Shown: positions 8,734 through 18,079, counted from the first letter of the stretch. The stretch is DNA of 64,000 nucleotides from Fulvivirga sediminis (GCF_016757215.1 NZ_JAESIY010000006.1:1-64000); one strand, 5' to 3'. Notes: a model not told the origin generated them from the letters alone. Made by a program: numbers and translations.

Positions 8734-9921
8734 ATGAATGTTATCCTTTTTGATGAACCAACCATCAGGCTTTCGCTGCTTCCATTTACATTCACCCGGC
8801 CTGTTTCGGAAATAAGAGTAGGAATACTCACTATCTCTGAAAAATGGGCTAGAAGACTGAAAACCGATGTTTCTTTTAGCACTGAAGCCTATCTGAGTGA
8901 AAAATTTCCATTGATAGATACAGAAGACAATCTATGGATCAATGGAGCAGTATGCCCTGACGAGGCGCTGCTAGAAGCTATACTCTCCCTATCTGAAAAC
9001 ACTTTATTAACCACCGGCGAGCAGGTGATTGCTGCCAAGGTAAACCAGCTCAACTTACAACAGCTGGACGCCATGGAGAAATTTCCTTATGACCGACCTG
9101 TAACTATTATAGGCAATACTTGGGAAATTTTTAAAAAGAATGCGGAACAGATCAGAGCTGACTTTGATTTGATTACTCATAATCGTACTTCTGCTGACAT
9201 TATAGATCCTCACACTATAGTATATGGTGAAGAGAATGTTTTCATTGAAGAAGGCGCCACCATTAAAGCTGCGGTTATTAACGCAGAAAAAGGACCTATC
9301 TATATTGGTAAAAACACAGAAGTGAGTGAAGGCGCTATGATCAGAGGAGCTTTTTCTTTAGGAGAAGGCTCAGTATTGAGCATGGGAGCTAAAATTCGAG
9401 GTGATTCATCTGTAGGACCTTACTGCAAAGTGGGAGGTGAAGTGAGTAATTCTGTAATTTTTGGCTATAGCAATAAAGGCCATGAAGGTTATATAGGTAA
9501 TACTGTTATAGGCGAATGGTGCAACCTTGGTGCTGACACCAACACCTCCAACCTAAAAAACAATTACACCCCTGTCCGTCTCTGGAGTTATAAACATGAC
9601 TCTTTTTCAGACACAGGAGAAACTTTCTGTGGCATGATGATGGGGGATCACTCCAAATGTGGCATCAACACCATGTTTAATACAGGCACAGTAGTAGGAG
9701 TCTCCTGTAACATCTTCGGTGCCGGACAACCAAGAAACTTTATTCCATCATTCACTTGGGGAGGAGCAACTGGCCTTGAAACTTACAGAGCTGAGAAAGC
9801 GTGTGAGGTTGCCGAAAAAGTGATGGAAAGAAGGCAGATCATCTTTGACAAAACTGAAAGAGACATTTTAGATAAAGTATTTGAACTAACTGCAAAATAC
9901 CGCACCTGGGAAAAAGAATAA
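8734..9921 (+). CDS. alternative GlmU-type sugar nucleotidyltransferase/acetyltransferase
   Basis: 395 residues. The N-terminal part (about 1-150, MNVILFDEP...FTFTRPVSEIRVG) is a divergent nucleotidyltransferase domain without the usual GlmU GxGTRM loop. The C-terminal part (about 155-380) is a left-handed beta-helix of hexapeptide repeats with the GlmU-like stretch GYSNKGHEGYIGN at 247-259. This is the layout of the alternative Bacteroidota GlmU family (TIGR03991), proposed to make UDP-GlcNAc from GlcN-1-P for peptidoglycan and lipopolysaccharide. It is followed by holB after 1 nt, starting an operon that continues through hemC. The start at 8734 is the first ATG after the terminator and gives the full family N-terminus. 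Confidence 0.85.
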   Translation: MNVILFDEPTIRLSLLPFTFTRPVSEIRVGILTISEKWARRLKTDVSFSTEAYLSEKFPLIDTEDNLWINGAVCPDEALLEAILSLSENTLLTTGEQVIAAKVNQLNLQQLDAMEKFPYDRPVTIIGNTWEIFKKNAEQIRADFDLITHNRTSADIIDPHTIVYGEENVFIEEGATIKAAVINAEKGPIYIGKNTEVSEGAMIRGAFSLGEGSVLSMGAKIRGDSSVGPYCKVGGEVSNSVIFGYSNKGHEGYIGNTVIGEWCNLGADTNTSNLKNNYTPVRLWSYKHDSFSDTGETFCGMMMGDHSKCGINTMFNTGTVVGVSCNIFGAGQPRNFIPSFTWGGATGLETYRAEKACEVAEKVMERRQIIFDKTERDILDKVFELTAKYRTWEKE

Positions 9922-9922
9922 T

Positions 9923-11041
9923 ATGCTATTTGCTGATATAAAAGGACTTGACAACGTAAAAAAGCAGCTGATAAATTCAGTAAGTAGTGATCATGTGGCA
10001 CATGCTCAGCTATTTATGGGTAAACCTGGCAGCCCCAACTTACCCATGGCTCTGGCCTTTGCAAATTATCTAAACTGCGAAAAACCATCAGAAAATGATG
10101 CCTGTGGAGAATGCCCCTCATGCTACAAAAACCAACGATTCATACATCCAGATATGCACTTTGTATATCCGGTAAGTGCCACTAAAAATATTACAGGCAA
10201 AGATGTAGTAAGCTCCTCTTATCTCAAAGAATGGAGAGCATTCCTTAGTTCCACGCCATACGGTGGTATCGACAATTGGTCAGCGCATTATGGAGGAGAA
10301 GATAAGCAAGTAAATATATCAAAGGAAGAAAGTAGGCAAATCATAAAAAACCTTTCATTAAAAGCTTTCGAAGGCAAGTATAAAGTGATGATCATCTGGC
10401 TGCCAGAATATATGAATGCAGCAGCTGCCAATGGTATCCTTAAAATTTTAGAAGAGCCGCCAGAAAAAACTATATTTCTGCTGGTTTCTAACGACACTGA
10501 GCGCCTACTTACCACCATTTTATCGCGAACTCAAATAGTTACTATCCCTAAATTTAGCGATGAAAGCATTCAACAAATGCTAGAGGAAAACCATGGATTA
10601 GAGCCTCAGCAAGCAAACCAGTTATCTCACCTGGCTGATGGTGATTATAACCTGGCCGTGAAACTCCTAAACAATATTGAAGATGACAGCCACCAGCTCT
10701 TTACAGACTGGATGCGTGACTGTTTTAGAAAAGACTTTAGTGAACTTGTTGTTAAAAGCGACCAGTTTCATAGCATGAATAAAGTAGCGCAAAGAAGTTT
10801 ATTTCTTTATGCGCTTAACATGTTTAGAGAGGCCATTATTTACAACGCTGCACCTGACTTAAAAAGGGTAAGCGGAGCTGTAGGTTCATTCATAGAAAAC
10901 TTTAGTAAAGTAATGGATAGTACTAAAGTAGAATCAATTAGCAAACTTATTAATGACGCGCATTACCATTTAGAGCGTAATGCTAGTCCAAAAATTATAT
11001 TCTTAGATCTTTCGCTTCAAATAGCCAGAATAATAAAGTAA
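9923..11041 (+). CDS. holB: DNA polymerase III delta' subunit
   Basis: 372 residues. Delta' is part of the clamp-loader complex that places the sliding clamp on primed DNA. The start MLFADIKGLDNVKKQLINSV and the following HAQLFMGKPGSPNLP fit clamp-loader AAA+ proteins. The Walker A position reads GKPGSPNLP without the GK[ST] core, which is normal for this non-hydrolysing subunit. A four-cysteine zinc module (CEKPSENDACGECPSC) lies at about 50-65, and the conserved stretch NGILKILEEPPEKTIFLL follows at about 170-187. The gene sits 1 nt after the GlmU-like gene, and its stop is immediately followed by the hemC start, so these genes are cotranscribed. Confidence 0.93.
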   Translation: MLFADIKGLDNVKKQLINSVSSDHVAHAQLFMGKPGSPNLPMALAFANYLNCEKPSENDACGECPSCYKNQRFIHPDMHFVYPVSATKNITGKDVVSSSYLKEWRAFLSSTPYGGIDNWSAHYGGEDKQVNISKEESRQIIKNLSLKAFEGKYKVMIIWLPEYMNAAAANGILKILEEPPEKTIFLLVSNDTERLLTTILSRTQIVTIPKFSDESIQQMLEENHGLEPQQANQLSHLADGDYNLAVKLLNNIEDDSHQLFTDWMRDCFRKDFSELVVKSDQFHSMNKVAQRSLFLYALNMFREAIIYNAAPDLKRVSGAVGSFIENFSKVMDSTKVESISKLINDAHYHLERNASPKIIFLDLSLQIARIIK

Positions 11042-11974
11042 ATGAACAAAATCAGAATAGGAACAAGAGGTAGCAAACTGGCCCTTTGGCAAGCAGAGCA
11101 TATTGCTGACTTACTTAGTAAAGGTGGTGCTGAAACAGAAATAATTACTATTGAGACCAAAGGAGACAAGATACTTGATGTTTCCATAGCTAAAATCGGA
11201 AGTAAAGGTGTATTTACTGAAGAAATAGAGGCAGAGCTAGAAAAAGGCAATATTGATATAGCTGTACACAGTGCTAAAGATATGCAATCAGAACTTCCTG
11301 ATGGGTTCGAACTTATAGCTTTCACAGAAAGGGAAGTGGTAAATGATGCATTGGTAGGCCTGGACATGAAAATATCATTAGAACAGGAAAATCTGATTAT
11401 TGGAACATCGTCTACTCGAAGAGTAGCCCTTCTGAAACATTTCTACCCTCATGTAAAAACGGTATCTGTAAGAGGCAATTTACAAACTCGCATACAAAAG
11501 ATGAAAGACGGCGCTTGCGATGCACTTCTACTCGCTTATGCCGGAGTACATCGCATGGGATATGACGATATGATTATTTCTAAGCTACCACTCGATAAAT
11601 TCATTCCTGCTGTAGGCCAAGGAAGTATTGCTATAGAAGCTTCCTCCAACCTATCCGAAGAAAAGAAAACCTTCATCAGGCAAAATGTTAACCATGACGT
11701 TACAGAAAAAAGGTTACTCTGCGAACGCGCATTTCTTAGAACATTACAAGGAGGCTGTAGCATTCCTGTGTTTGCCCTTGCTGATATCCATGATGAAACG
11801 ATAACGGTAAAAGGAGGCATTGTAAACCTTGAAGGTGATAAGATCATCAGAAAGAGAATTATGAATAAAATAGAAGATGGTGAGCAGGCAGGGGAAGAGC
11901 TAGCAGAAGAAGTGCTCGCTGCTGGTGGAGAGGAAATCCTTTTAGACATTAGAGAAAAACTTAATCAACTTTAA
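11042..11974 (+). CDS. hemC: hydroxymethylbilane synthase (porphobilinogen deaminase)
   Basis: 310 residues, the usual length. The enzyme joins four porphobilinogen molecules into hydroxymethylbilane in tetrapyrrole (haem) synthesis. Visible features are the N-terminal IRIGTRGSKLALWQA, the catalytic Asp80 in HSAKDM, the STRR segment at 124-127, the RGNLQTR segment at 144-150, and Cys239 in QGGCSIP, which carries the dipyrromethane cofactor. ATG directly abuts the holB stop (TAAATG), pointing to coupled expression. No other haem gene is in the window; hemD and hemE are not adjacent. Confidence 0.97.
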   Translation: MNKIRIGTRGSKLALWQAEHIADLLSKGGAETEIITIETKGDKILDVSIAKIGSKGVFTEEIEAELEKGNIDIAVHSAKDMQSELPDGFELIAFTEREVVNDALVGLDMKISLEQENLIIGTSSTRRVALLKHFYPHVKTVSVRGNLQTRIQKMKDGACDALLLAYAGVHRMGYDDMIISKLPLDKFIPAVGQGSIAIEASSNLSEEKKTFIRQNVNHDVTEKRLLCERAFLRTLQGGCSIPVFALADIHDETITVKGGIVNLEGDKIIRKRIMNKIEDGEQAGEELAEEVLAAGGEEILLDIREKLNQL

Positions 11975-11982
11975 TAAAACTC

Positions 11983-12843
11983 ATGACCAACAGAATTTTA
12001 ATTCTTGCATTGCTTCTACTAGCCATGGGCTCTTGTGCATCTGAAAAAGACTATCTTATTACCATTCATACTGATTATGGCGACATGCACGCCATATTGT
12101 TTGATGATACTCCTGAACACAAGGAAAACTTTGTTAAGCTAGCTCAAGACGGATTTTATGATAGTTTACTTTTTCATAGAGTAATCAAAGACTTTATGAT
12201 ACAAACAGGCGATCCTGACTCTAAAAATGCGAAAAAGAATGCACCACTAGGTTCTGGAGGCCCAGGATATAACATTCCTGCAGAAATTAAGCAAAATCAT
12301 TTCCATGCTAAAGGGGCCCTTTCTGCCGCCAGACAAGATGATAGAGTTAATCCCAAGAAAGAGTCAAGCGGAAGCCAGTTTTATATAGTACAAGGAAAAA
12401 CGTGGACTAAGGAAGAACTGACTACCGACATGGAAAAACTGGGAACCACCGCCCAACAGCTGATGGCCCGCTCTGATCAGGATTCTGTAAAACAAATGCT
12501 TTTTAATATCTATCAAAACGAAGGCCCCGAAGCCTATGGCAAAAAGCTAATGGAAATGAAAGATTATATGGAACAGGTGATGTCTGTTGATCTTTCTAAA
12601 ACTATTTCACCAGAAAGGCTGAAAGCTTATACTACCATAGGAGGTGCTCCTCACTTAGATGATGAATACACTGTATTTGGAAAAGTAATTGATGGACTGG
12701 ATATCATAGACAAAATTGCCGAGCAGCCTACCGACCGTAGGGATCGGCCTGTAGAGGATTTAAAAATGTCCGTAGAAGTTGAACAAATTCCCAAGAAAAA
12801 AATTACTAAACTATACGGATACGAATACCCTAAACAGGATTAA
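11983..12843 (+). CDS. cyclophilin-type peptidyl-prolyl isomerase, lipoprotein
   Basis: 286 residues. A lipoprotein signal is visible (hydrophobic 5-15, then AMGSC with Cys18), so the protein is probably anchored in the periplasm facing a membrane. The cyclophilin core is clear: DTPEHKENFVKLAQDGFYD, LFHRVIKDFMIQTGDP and SSGSQFYIVQG. The C-terminal part of the fold resumes at about residue 210 with IGGAPHLDDEYTVFGKVIDG. Between them lies an insertion of about 70 mostly helical, charged residues that the canonical 165-residue cyclophilin does not have; similar inserts occur in Bacteroidota homologues. The likely role is folding of exported or outer-membrane proteins. It follows hemC after 8 nt and is followed by the RmlD-like gene after 3 nt. 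Confidence 0.9.
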   Translation: MTNRILILALLLLAMGSCASEKDYLITIHTDYGDMHAILFDDTPEHKENFVKLAQDGFYDSLLFHRVIKDFMIQTGDPDSKNAKKNAPLGSGGPGYNIPAEIKQNHFHAKGALSAARQDDRVNPKKESSGSQFYIVQGKTWTKEELTTDMEKLGTTAQQLMARSDQDSVKQMLFNIYQNEGPEAYGKKLMEMKDYMEQVMSVDLSKTISPERLKAYTTIGGAPHLDDEYTVFGKVIDGLDIIDKIAEQPTDRRDRPVEDLKMSVEVEQIPKKKITKLYGYEYPKQD

Positions 12844-12846
12844 ATT

Positions 12847-13749
12847 GTGAAAATACTAATTACCGGATCTAACGGCCTCCTAGGACAAAAACTTGTAAAA
12901 CTTCTTACCAGCGGCGAAGATAATATAGAACTTATCGCCACAGCAAGAGGAGAAAACCGACTCCCTTCTTTTGATAATAAGTACACTTATGAATCAATGG
13001 ACATTTCTAATGAAGAGGACGTCAACGCTATAATTACCAAACATAAGCCAGAGGTAATTATTAATACAGCGGCTATGACCAATGTAGATCAGTGCGAAAC
13101 TGACCATGATGGCTGCTGGAAGTTAAACGTGCATGCAGTGGAATATCTGATTGCTGCTGCTGAAAAAACTGGAGCCCACCTGGTGCATGTGTCTACAGAT
13201 TTCATCTTTGATGGCTCTCATGGCCCACTTGAAGAAAATGCAGAACCTGCTCCAGTTAATTTTTATGGTGAAAGTAAACTAGCCGCGGAGAAGCTTATTA
13301 TAGAAAGTAATATATCTTGGGCTATAGCCAGAACAGTGCTAGTATATGGCATAGCGCATGACATGAGCAGGTCTAATATTATATTATGGGTTAAAAATAG
13401 CCTAGAAAGTCAAAAGAACATCCAAGTAGTAGACGATCAGTGGAGGACTCCTACACTGGCAGAAGACCTAGCTCAAGGATGTTTCTTAATAGCGAAAAAC
13501 CAGGCTAAGGGTATTTATAACATTAGTGGTAAAGAAATGCTTTCTCCTTATGAAATGGCCATAAAAACCGCTGATTTCTTTAAACTAGACCAGTCTCTAA
13601 TCACAAAAACAGATGGTTCTAAATTCAAACAAACAGCCAAAAGGCCTCCTAAAACTGGTTTTGTAATTACAAAAGCCGAAAATGACTTAGGATATCAGCC
13701 TCATTCTTTTGAAGAAGGTTTAGCTGTATTAAAAAGCCAACTAACATAG
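12847..13749 (+). CDS. RmlD-like dTDP-4-dehydrorhamnose reductase family protein
   Basis: 300 residues. It is an extended short-chain dehydrogenase with the Rossmann loop GSNGLLG at 7-13, the family-typical INTAAMTNVDQCE at 72-84, VSTDFIFDG at 115-123 and the catalytic pair Tyr140/Lys144 in YGESK. RmlD makes dTDP-L-rhamnose, but the same family includes NAD-dependent epimerase relatives, and no rmlA, rmlB or rmlC is nearby, so the substrate is open. The start is GTG at 12847, which begins the fold exactly at KILITG; no ATG lies upstream in frame before the preceding stop. It is the last gene of the operon and is followed by a strong terminator. Confidence 0.8.
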   Translation: MKILITGSNGLLGQKLVKLLTSGEDNIELIATARGENRLPSFDNKYTYESMDISNEEDVNAIITKHKPEVIINTAAMTNVDQCETDHDGCWKLNVHAVEYLIAAAEKTGAHLVHVSTDFIFDGSHGPLEENAEPAPVNFYGESKLAAEKLIIESNISWAIARTVLVYGIAHDMSRSNIILWVKNSLESQKNIQVVDDQWRTPTLAEDLAQGCFLIAKNQAKGIYNISGKEMLSPYEMAIKTADFFKLDQSLITKTDGSKFKQTAKRPPKTGFVITKAENDLGYQPHSFEEGLAVLKSQLT

Positions 13750-13774
13750 TCGAAATTGGTAAAAATAATAAAAC

Positions 13775-13810
13775 AAAAAAGGTCTGGAAGTATACTTCCA
13801 GACCTTTTTT
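13775..13810. terminator. bidirectional terminator between convergent genes
   Basis: A 36-nt perfect palindrome: AAAAAAGGTCTGGAAGTA at 13775-13792 followed by its exact complement through 13810, ending TTTTTT. Both strands end in a T-run, so it serves the RmlD-like gene from the left and the OmpA/TSP3 gene from the right. Confidence 0.93.
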
Positions 13811-13830
13811 GTTTCCTCAATGCCACGTGA

Positions 13831-16152
13831 TTATTTCATTAGCACCTCTAATTCAACTCGTCTGTTTTGCTTTCTTCCTTCAGCAGTATCATTAGTTGTA
13901 ATGGGCTGAGTTTCTCCAAAGCCTCTTACTTCAAAACGCTCTTTATCTATTCCCTGCTCTCCTAAAAAGTCAGCTACAGCCTGAGCTCTATCTTTTGACA
14001 GTTTCAAATTATTAGCAGCAGCACCTTGACTATCGGTATGGCCAGAAACCTGAAGCCTCCACTCTGGTTTCTTCTTCAAAAGATTAGCCAACTCCACTAA
14101 AGCACTGTAAGAAGACACCTTTATTTTATTACTTCCACTCTCAAATTCAAGATTTTTGAAAGCAGTATTCAATATTTCTTGCTCCTCCTCTTTAATAGCA
14201 GGACATCCGTTATTTTCAGGTATTCCAGGAATCAGTACACATTCATCTTCAGAATCGATAATTCCATCTCCATCAGTATCTGCATAAGGGCAGCCAGAGT
14301 TTTCTGCTGGTCCTGCCACTTTAGGACATTTATCTTCATTATCGTAAATTCCATCTCCATCACTATCAGGACATCCACCTTTTGCAGGATCACCAGCCAA
14401 GTTAGGACATAGATCTTCACTATCTTTCACTCCGTCACCATCTGTATCAGCACAGCCTTTGAACTCTGCCTTACCAGGAATTTCTGGACATTCGTCATCA
14501 GAATCTTTAACGCCATCAACATCAGTATCAGGGCAACCTTTAAACTCTTTCAATCCGGCCACCTGTGGGCATTCATCTTCACTGTCCGTTATACCATCAC
14601 CATCGGCATCAGGGCAACCATTTAGCTCTACTACACCAGCAATCTCAGGGCATTTATCTTCACTATCCTGTACTCCGTCTCCATCAGTATCTGGACACCC
14701 TTTAAAAGCCCACACACCAGGCACTTTAGGACATACATCCATTTTATTAGAAACACCATCATTATCACGATCTTTCTTTTTCTTATAAGTAATCCCAAAT
14801 CTTAACCCAAAATACACACTAGCACTTGTAGGGTCCTTTCCTAAAAGATAATTACTTATCCAATCTCGAGAACCCAACACCACTGGTCCAGCTCTGAAGT
14901 ACACTCCACTATTTAAATTAGCAAATTTATCATACGAGAAAGGAAGACCTAACTCTATTCCCTTTTTCTCAATTCTAGGAGTAAGAGAAACAGTACTCAC
15001 ATAACGTGTCTTTTCCCTATCTCCGCTTCCGCCTTTAAAAGCTATTTGAGAAGTCAGGTTCAAGTACAAACCTCCATGTACATTGTAATCAAAATCTCCT
15101 ACCAACCTAGTGGGTAAATTCATTTTATATTCACCACCTCTTTCAAAATTGAATAGGCTTTCAATAATCTCATCTTCATCTCCATCGAGATTATTAACAT
15201 CAATATTATCTTCACTACCTGTAATATGACCACTATCCTCACTTCTATCATAATTTATAGCCCCTAAATCAAGTAAGGAAAGGCCTATTCTGTACTTATA
15301 CTTATTCTTATCTCTTCTCCATAAACCATCTTCCCCATCCATACTATACTGATATGAATCCATATTAGGTCTAAACTCATAAACCACACCTAGATCAAGA
15401 CCTACACCAATATTAGAAAGTGGGTTATATTCAAAATCCTCATCATCTAGCTCTTGATTAAAGCCTGAAGATACATCCACATTAGGAACATTTACTCGGT
15501 CATCCTGAAGACCATCATATTGTAAACTATTAACATACCCGTAACCTGAAGCAATACCATCAAGCAATTTAAAGGTACCTCCAGCTTTTAAAAAGTGCTT
15601 TCCTTCACCTCTAATCACCCTTGCATAGGTAAGTCCATATTCAGCCCATAGATGACTTTGCACGTATAAATCACTTATATCGTAACTTTCACCTGCATCA
15701 ATAACAAACCCCGACTCATCATCAAGTCGATCCAAGAAATTAGCAACATCTTCACTTACACCATCTACGTTAGCCATCAAACGTACTCTGGCTGTAATAG
15801 CCAAGGCATGTTTAGGGCTCATAGTTAACATAAAAGACATAGGCGTATATAGCTCAGAGGCCACAAAAACACCTTTACCACTACTCTTAGAACTCTCTAT
15901 AAGTCGATCAGTATCTATATCAAACTTCTTAAAGTCACTATTAGGAATGGAGTAATAATTGTTGGCAGCAAAAGCATCAATAGAAACCAAATTGAGTTGG
16001 AATTTATATCTGCTATCGGCAATTGAAGCAGGTTGATGGCTTATTCCCTGAACACCTGCATAGTTACTAGAATGAAACCCAAGCCAACTTTGAGCCTGAA
16101 GCCCTACATGGATGAAAACAAAAAAAATTAAAAAAGAGTAAAATTTCACCAT
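13831..16152 (-). CDS. OmpA-family protein with DUF5723-like barrel and thrombospondin type 3 repeats
   Basis: 773 residues. Order of parts: a signal peptide (1-21, ending LQAQ), an N-terminal outer-membrane domain resembling DUF5723 (about 22-455), seven calcium-binding thrombospondin type 3 repeats (461-651, pattern DxDxDGxxDxxDxCP...GC, about 27 residues each, built from 14200-14772), and a C-terminal OmpA peptidoglycan-binding domain (about 662-773) with SGHTDSQG and the binding residues Asp707 and Arg722. The protein would link outer membrane to peptidoglycan through a stiff calcium-dependent stalk; Bacteroidota use such proteins for envelope integrity and adhesion. It is convergent with the RmlD-like gene and probably monocistronic. 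Confidence 0.9.
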   Translation of the reverse strand: MVKFYSFLIFFVFIHVGLQAQSWLGFHSSNYAGVQGISHQPASIADSRYKFQLNLVSIDAFAANNYYSIPNSDFKKFDIDTDRLIESSKSSGKGVFVASELYTPMSFMLTMSPKHALAITARVRLMANVDGVSEDVANFLDRLDDESGFVIDAGESYDISDLYVQSHLWAEYGLTYARVIRGEGKHFLKAGGTFKLLDGIASGYGYVNSLQYDGLQDDRVNVPNVDVSSGFNQELDDEDFEYNPLSNIGVGLDLGVVYEFRPNMDSYQYSMDGEDGLWRRDKNKYKYRIGLSLLDLGAINYDRSEDSGHITGSEDNIDVNNLDGDEDEIIESLFNFERGGEYKMNLPTRLVGDFDYNVHGGLYLNLTSQIAFKGGSGDREKTRYVSTVSLTPRIEKKGIELGLPFSYDKFANLNSGVYFRAGPVVLGSRDWISNYLLGKDPTSASVYFGLRFGITYKKKKDRDNDGVSNKMDVCPKVPGVWAFKGCPDTDGDGVQDSEDKCPEIAGVVELNGCPDADGDGITDSEDECPQVAGLKEFKGCPDTDVDGVKDSDDECPEIPGKAEFKGCADTDGDGVKDSEDLCPNLAGDPAKGGCPDSDGDGIYDNEDKCPKVAGPAENSGCPYADTDGDGIIDSEDECVLIPGIPENNGCPAIKEEEQEILNTAFKNLEFESGSNKIKVSSYSALVELANLLKKKPEWRLQVSGHTDSQGAAANNLKLSKDRAQAVADFLGEQGIDKERFEVRGFGETQPITTNDTAEGRKQNRRVELEVLMK

Positions 16153-16318
16153 AAACCTTTAGTTTAAAAAAATCATATAACCATTTCTACATAAAGTTTA
16201 CAGCCTTAAAGTAACCTCCTTCTACTTATTTTTCTGGACATATTTCACATAAAACATAATCATGTAAGTATCTGACATTGAAAATATTAAATAGTATTTA
16301 ATGACAAGAATCTATATG

Positions 16319-16350
16319 AAAAAAGTCTGGATGTTAATCATCCAGACTTT
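16319..16350 (-). terminator. intrinsic terminator after the NSS transporter pair
   Basis: AAAGTCTGGATG at 16322-16333 pairs perfectly with CATCCAGACTTT at 16339-16350 around a 5-nt loop. On the minus strand the stem is followed by TTTTTT (16324-16319), so it ends the transcript of the transporter and its small subunit. The rest of the stretch 16153-16318 holds only the upstream region of the OmpA/TSP3 gene; no further gene was seen there. Confidence 0.88.
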
Positions 16351-16376
16351 CAATTTATTTCAACTTTAATTTGTAT

Positions 16377-16508
16377 TTATTCTCCGTTAGCCTCGGCCTC
16401 TTTCTTATGCCGAGCCTCATTTTTCAGTGCTTGTGAAAGAAAGTAAACAAAGCCACCAGCTACTGTTCCTAAAATACAAACCATCGATACAATTGCTCCT
16501 ATACTCAT
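16377..16508 (-). CDS. MetS-type small subunit of NSS transporter (43 aa)
   Basis: A 43-residue protein starting MSIGAIVSMVCILGTVAGGF, with one membrane helix (about 3-25), followed by a charged tail rich in Glu, Lys and His and ending EAEANGE. Its ATG overlaps the stop of the large transporter gene in an ATGA arrangement (16505-16508), the classical sign of translational coupling. Size, position and composition match the MetS mini-subunit that pairs with the sodium-dependent methionine/alanine transporter MetP of Corynebacterium glutamicum; many bacteria carry such a pair. It is directly followed by the terminator at 16319-16350. Confidence 0.85.
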   Translation of the reverse strand: MSIGAIVSMVCILGTVAGGFVYFLSQALKNEARHKKEAEANGE

Positions 16509-18004
16509 TTCACGAATTTTTTATATAAAAAGTTATTTAATATCAGACCTATGATTACGATCACAGCCCACTGTGTTATAATAGATGCATTACTGTAAAT
16601 ATCAAAAACATTCCAGTTTCCATCAGCATCAAACCAAGGATATTCTGAATAGCCCTGAGACATCCACCAGTATATCAAGATAACACCTAATAGTAAGTTA
16701 AAAATCAAGGCCGCCTTGAAAAATTTAACTGGTACATTAAAGTCTGAATCTGTATCGATAAAATCTTTCTTGAAAGATTCTATTCCATACTTCAGCACAG
16801 CTATCACAATAAAGAGTCCTGAAATAATCAGGCCTATACCCCATACCCAATCTTGGTTGTTGAAAATATCCAGAGAATAAGCTGAAGGAAGACCAAAAAC
16901 AATACAGCAAACCATAGTGGCTAGACCTGCTCTTTTTCTGGTAAGGCCTATATCTTTTAAGTTACTAATCAATAGCTCAAGCATTGGTAGTAATGAACTA
17001 AAAGCTGCTAAAAAGAAGGCAAAAAAGAAAATAAATGACAGTACCGGACCACCAGGTATAGTAGCAAAAAGCCTTGGTATAATAGTAAAGGTTAAGGCTT
17101 GATTTCCGCTTTGCAGCGACGCAATAGCTGCTCCTTCTGTTGGTGCCATAGCAAAAACAGCTGGTAAAATAGCCATACCTGCCATTAGTGAGGCAGTGTT
17201 ATTTCCAAATCCTCCAATAAAAGTGTTGAGCACCACATCTTCTCTTTCTCTTGAGTAGGAAGAGATAGTCATGATAAGCCCCCATCCTGCTCCCGTAGAC
17301 CAGGCAGATTGAGACAAAGCTTCTATCCATATGGTAGGATTAGAAAAGTGTCTCGTATCTATAGAATACATATACTCGAGGCCTTTATAGCCATTATCCA
17401 TGGTAAGGGCCATTACTGTAATAACTATTAAAAGGCTAAATAGAGTAGGTATAAGAATTTTATTCGCCTTCTCAAGACCATTTTGCACTCCCCTTATTAA
17501 CACATAAAGACTTGCAAAAATTGCACAAACATACAACCCAAGAGTCCATGGACTTTTATAGGCAATGGATTGCCAAAACTCTTCCATATAATCAGGATTA
17601 GCTTGAAGATCAGCCGCCAGCGTATTTTGACCTTGGAAAAAATCAAATAAATTCTCAGCAGACAGACCTAAGTAGCGAAGAGCCCAGCCTGTTACCACTG
17701 AATAATAAAAAGCAATCATGAGAGTACACATAGTAATGAAGAAACCTCCCCAGGTAAGGCCTTTACCAGCAACTCTACCAAAAGATCCGATTACTCCTTT
17801 CTTAAATTTCTTTCCGATAGAAAACTCTGCCATAAGTATAGGCACGGACCAGACCATCAAAAATACTATCCATAAAATTAAAAATGCACCTCCATACTGA
17901 CCAGCCAGCCGTGGAAATCTCCAAAGATTTCCCGCCCCAATGGCCATTCCTAAAGATGCTAAAACAATTCCCCAACGATTACTAAATTCTTCAGTTTTCG
18001 ACAT
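16505..18004 (-). CDS. sodium-dependent transporter of the NSS family (MetP-like)
   Basis: 499 residues with about 12 membrane helices. The family-defining first helix reads WGIVLASLGMAIGAGNLWRF (residues 11-30), which forms the sodium and substrate site in LeuT-fold transporters. Further conserved signs are QYGGAFLI and STGAGWGL in the middle. Substrates of the family are amino acids or related amines carried in with sodium; the presence of a MetS-like partner suggests methionine or small neutral amino acids. The gene starts at ATG 18004 and its end overlaps the small subunit gene by 4 nt. The phosphatase gene upstream ends 75 nt before it, so shared transcription is possible but not shown. 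Confidence 0.92.
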   Translation of the reverse strand: MSKTEEFSNRWGIVLASLGMAIGAGNLWRFPRLAGQYGGAFLILWIVFLMVWSVPILMAEFSIGKKFKKGVIGSFGRVAGKGLTWGGFFITMCTLMIAFYYSVVTGWALRYLGLSAENLFDFFQGQNTLAADLQANPDYMEEFWQSIAYKSPWTLGLYVCAIFASLYVLIRGVQNGLEKANKILIPTLFSLLIVITVMALTMDNGYKGLEYMYSIDTRHFSNPTIWIEALSQSAWSTGAGWGLIMTISSYSREREDVVLNTFIGGFGNNTASLMAGMAILPAVFAMAPTEGAAIASLQSGNQALTFTIIPRLFATIPGGPVLSFIFFFAFFLAAFSSLLPMLELLISNLKDIGLTRKRAGLATMVCCIVFGLPSAYSLDIFNNQDWVWGIGLIISGLFIVIAVLKYGIESFKKDFIDTDSDFNVPVKFFKAALIFNLLLGVILIYWWMSQGYSEYPWFDADGNWNVFDIYSNASIITQWAVIVIIGLILNNFLYKKFVK

Positions 18005-18079
18005 AAATTATATAAAGTGTTTCTTTAAAATATAGGCTAAAATATTAAAATTTAAAATTAAAATTTGCTGAACATATAC

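Noticed and set aside
10019-10060. Missing Walker A lysine in the holB product, as a sign of a broken gene
   Set aside because: Delta' subunits normally lack a functional P-loop; the rest of the protein is complete.
14200-14772. Regularly spaced DNA repeats that could suggest a CRISPR-like array
   Set aside because: The period of about 81 nt is in frame, the repeats are imperfect and translate into thrombospondin type 3 motifs; there are no unique spacers.
14179-14788. Frames on the plus strand opposite the TSP3 repeats, rich in Ser/Thr/Pro repeats
   Set aside because: They are antisense shadows of the repeated DxDGDG codons; no own start context and no family resemblance.
16284-16300. Palindrome ATTAAATAGTATTTAAT upstream of the OmpA/TSP3 gene
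   Set aside because: It consists of A/T only, is expected by chance in such a region and has no second copy in the window.
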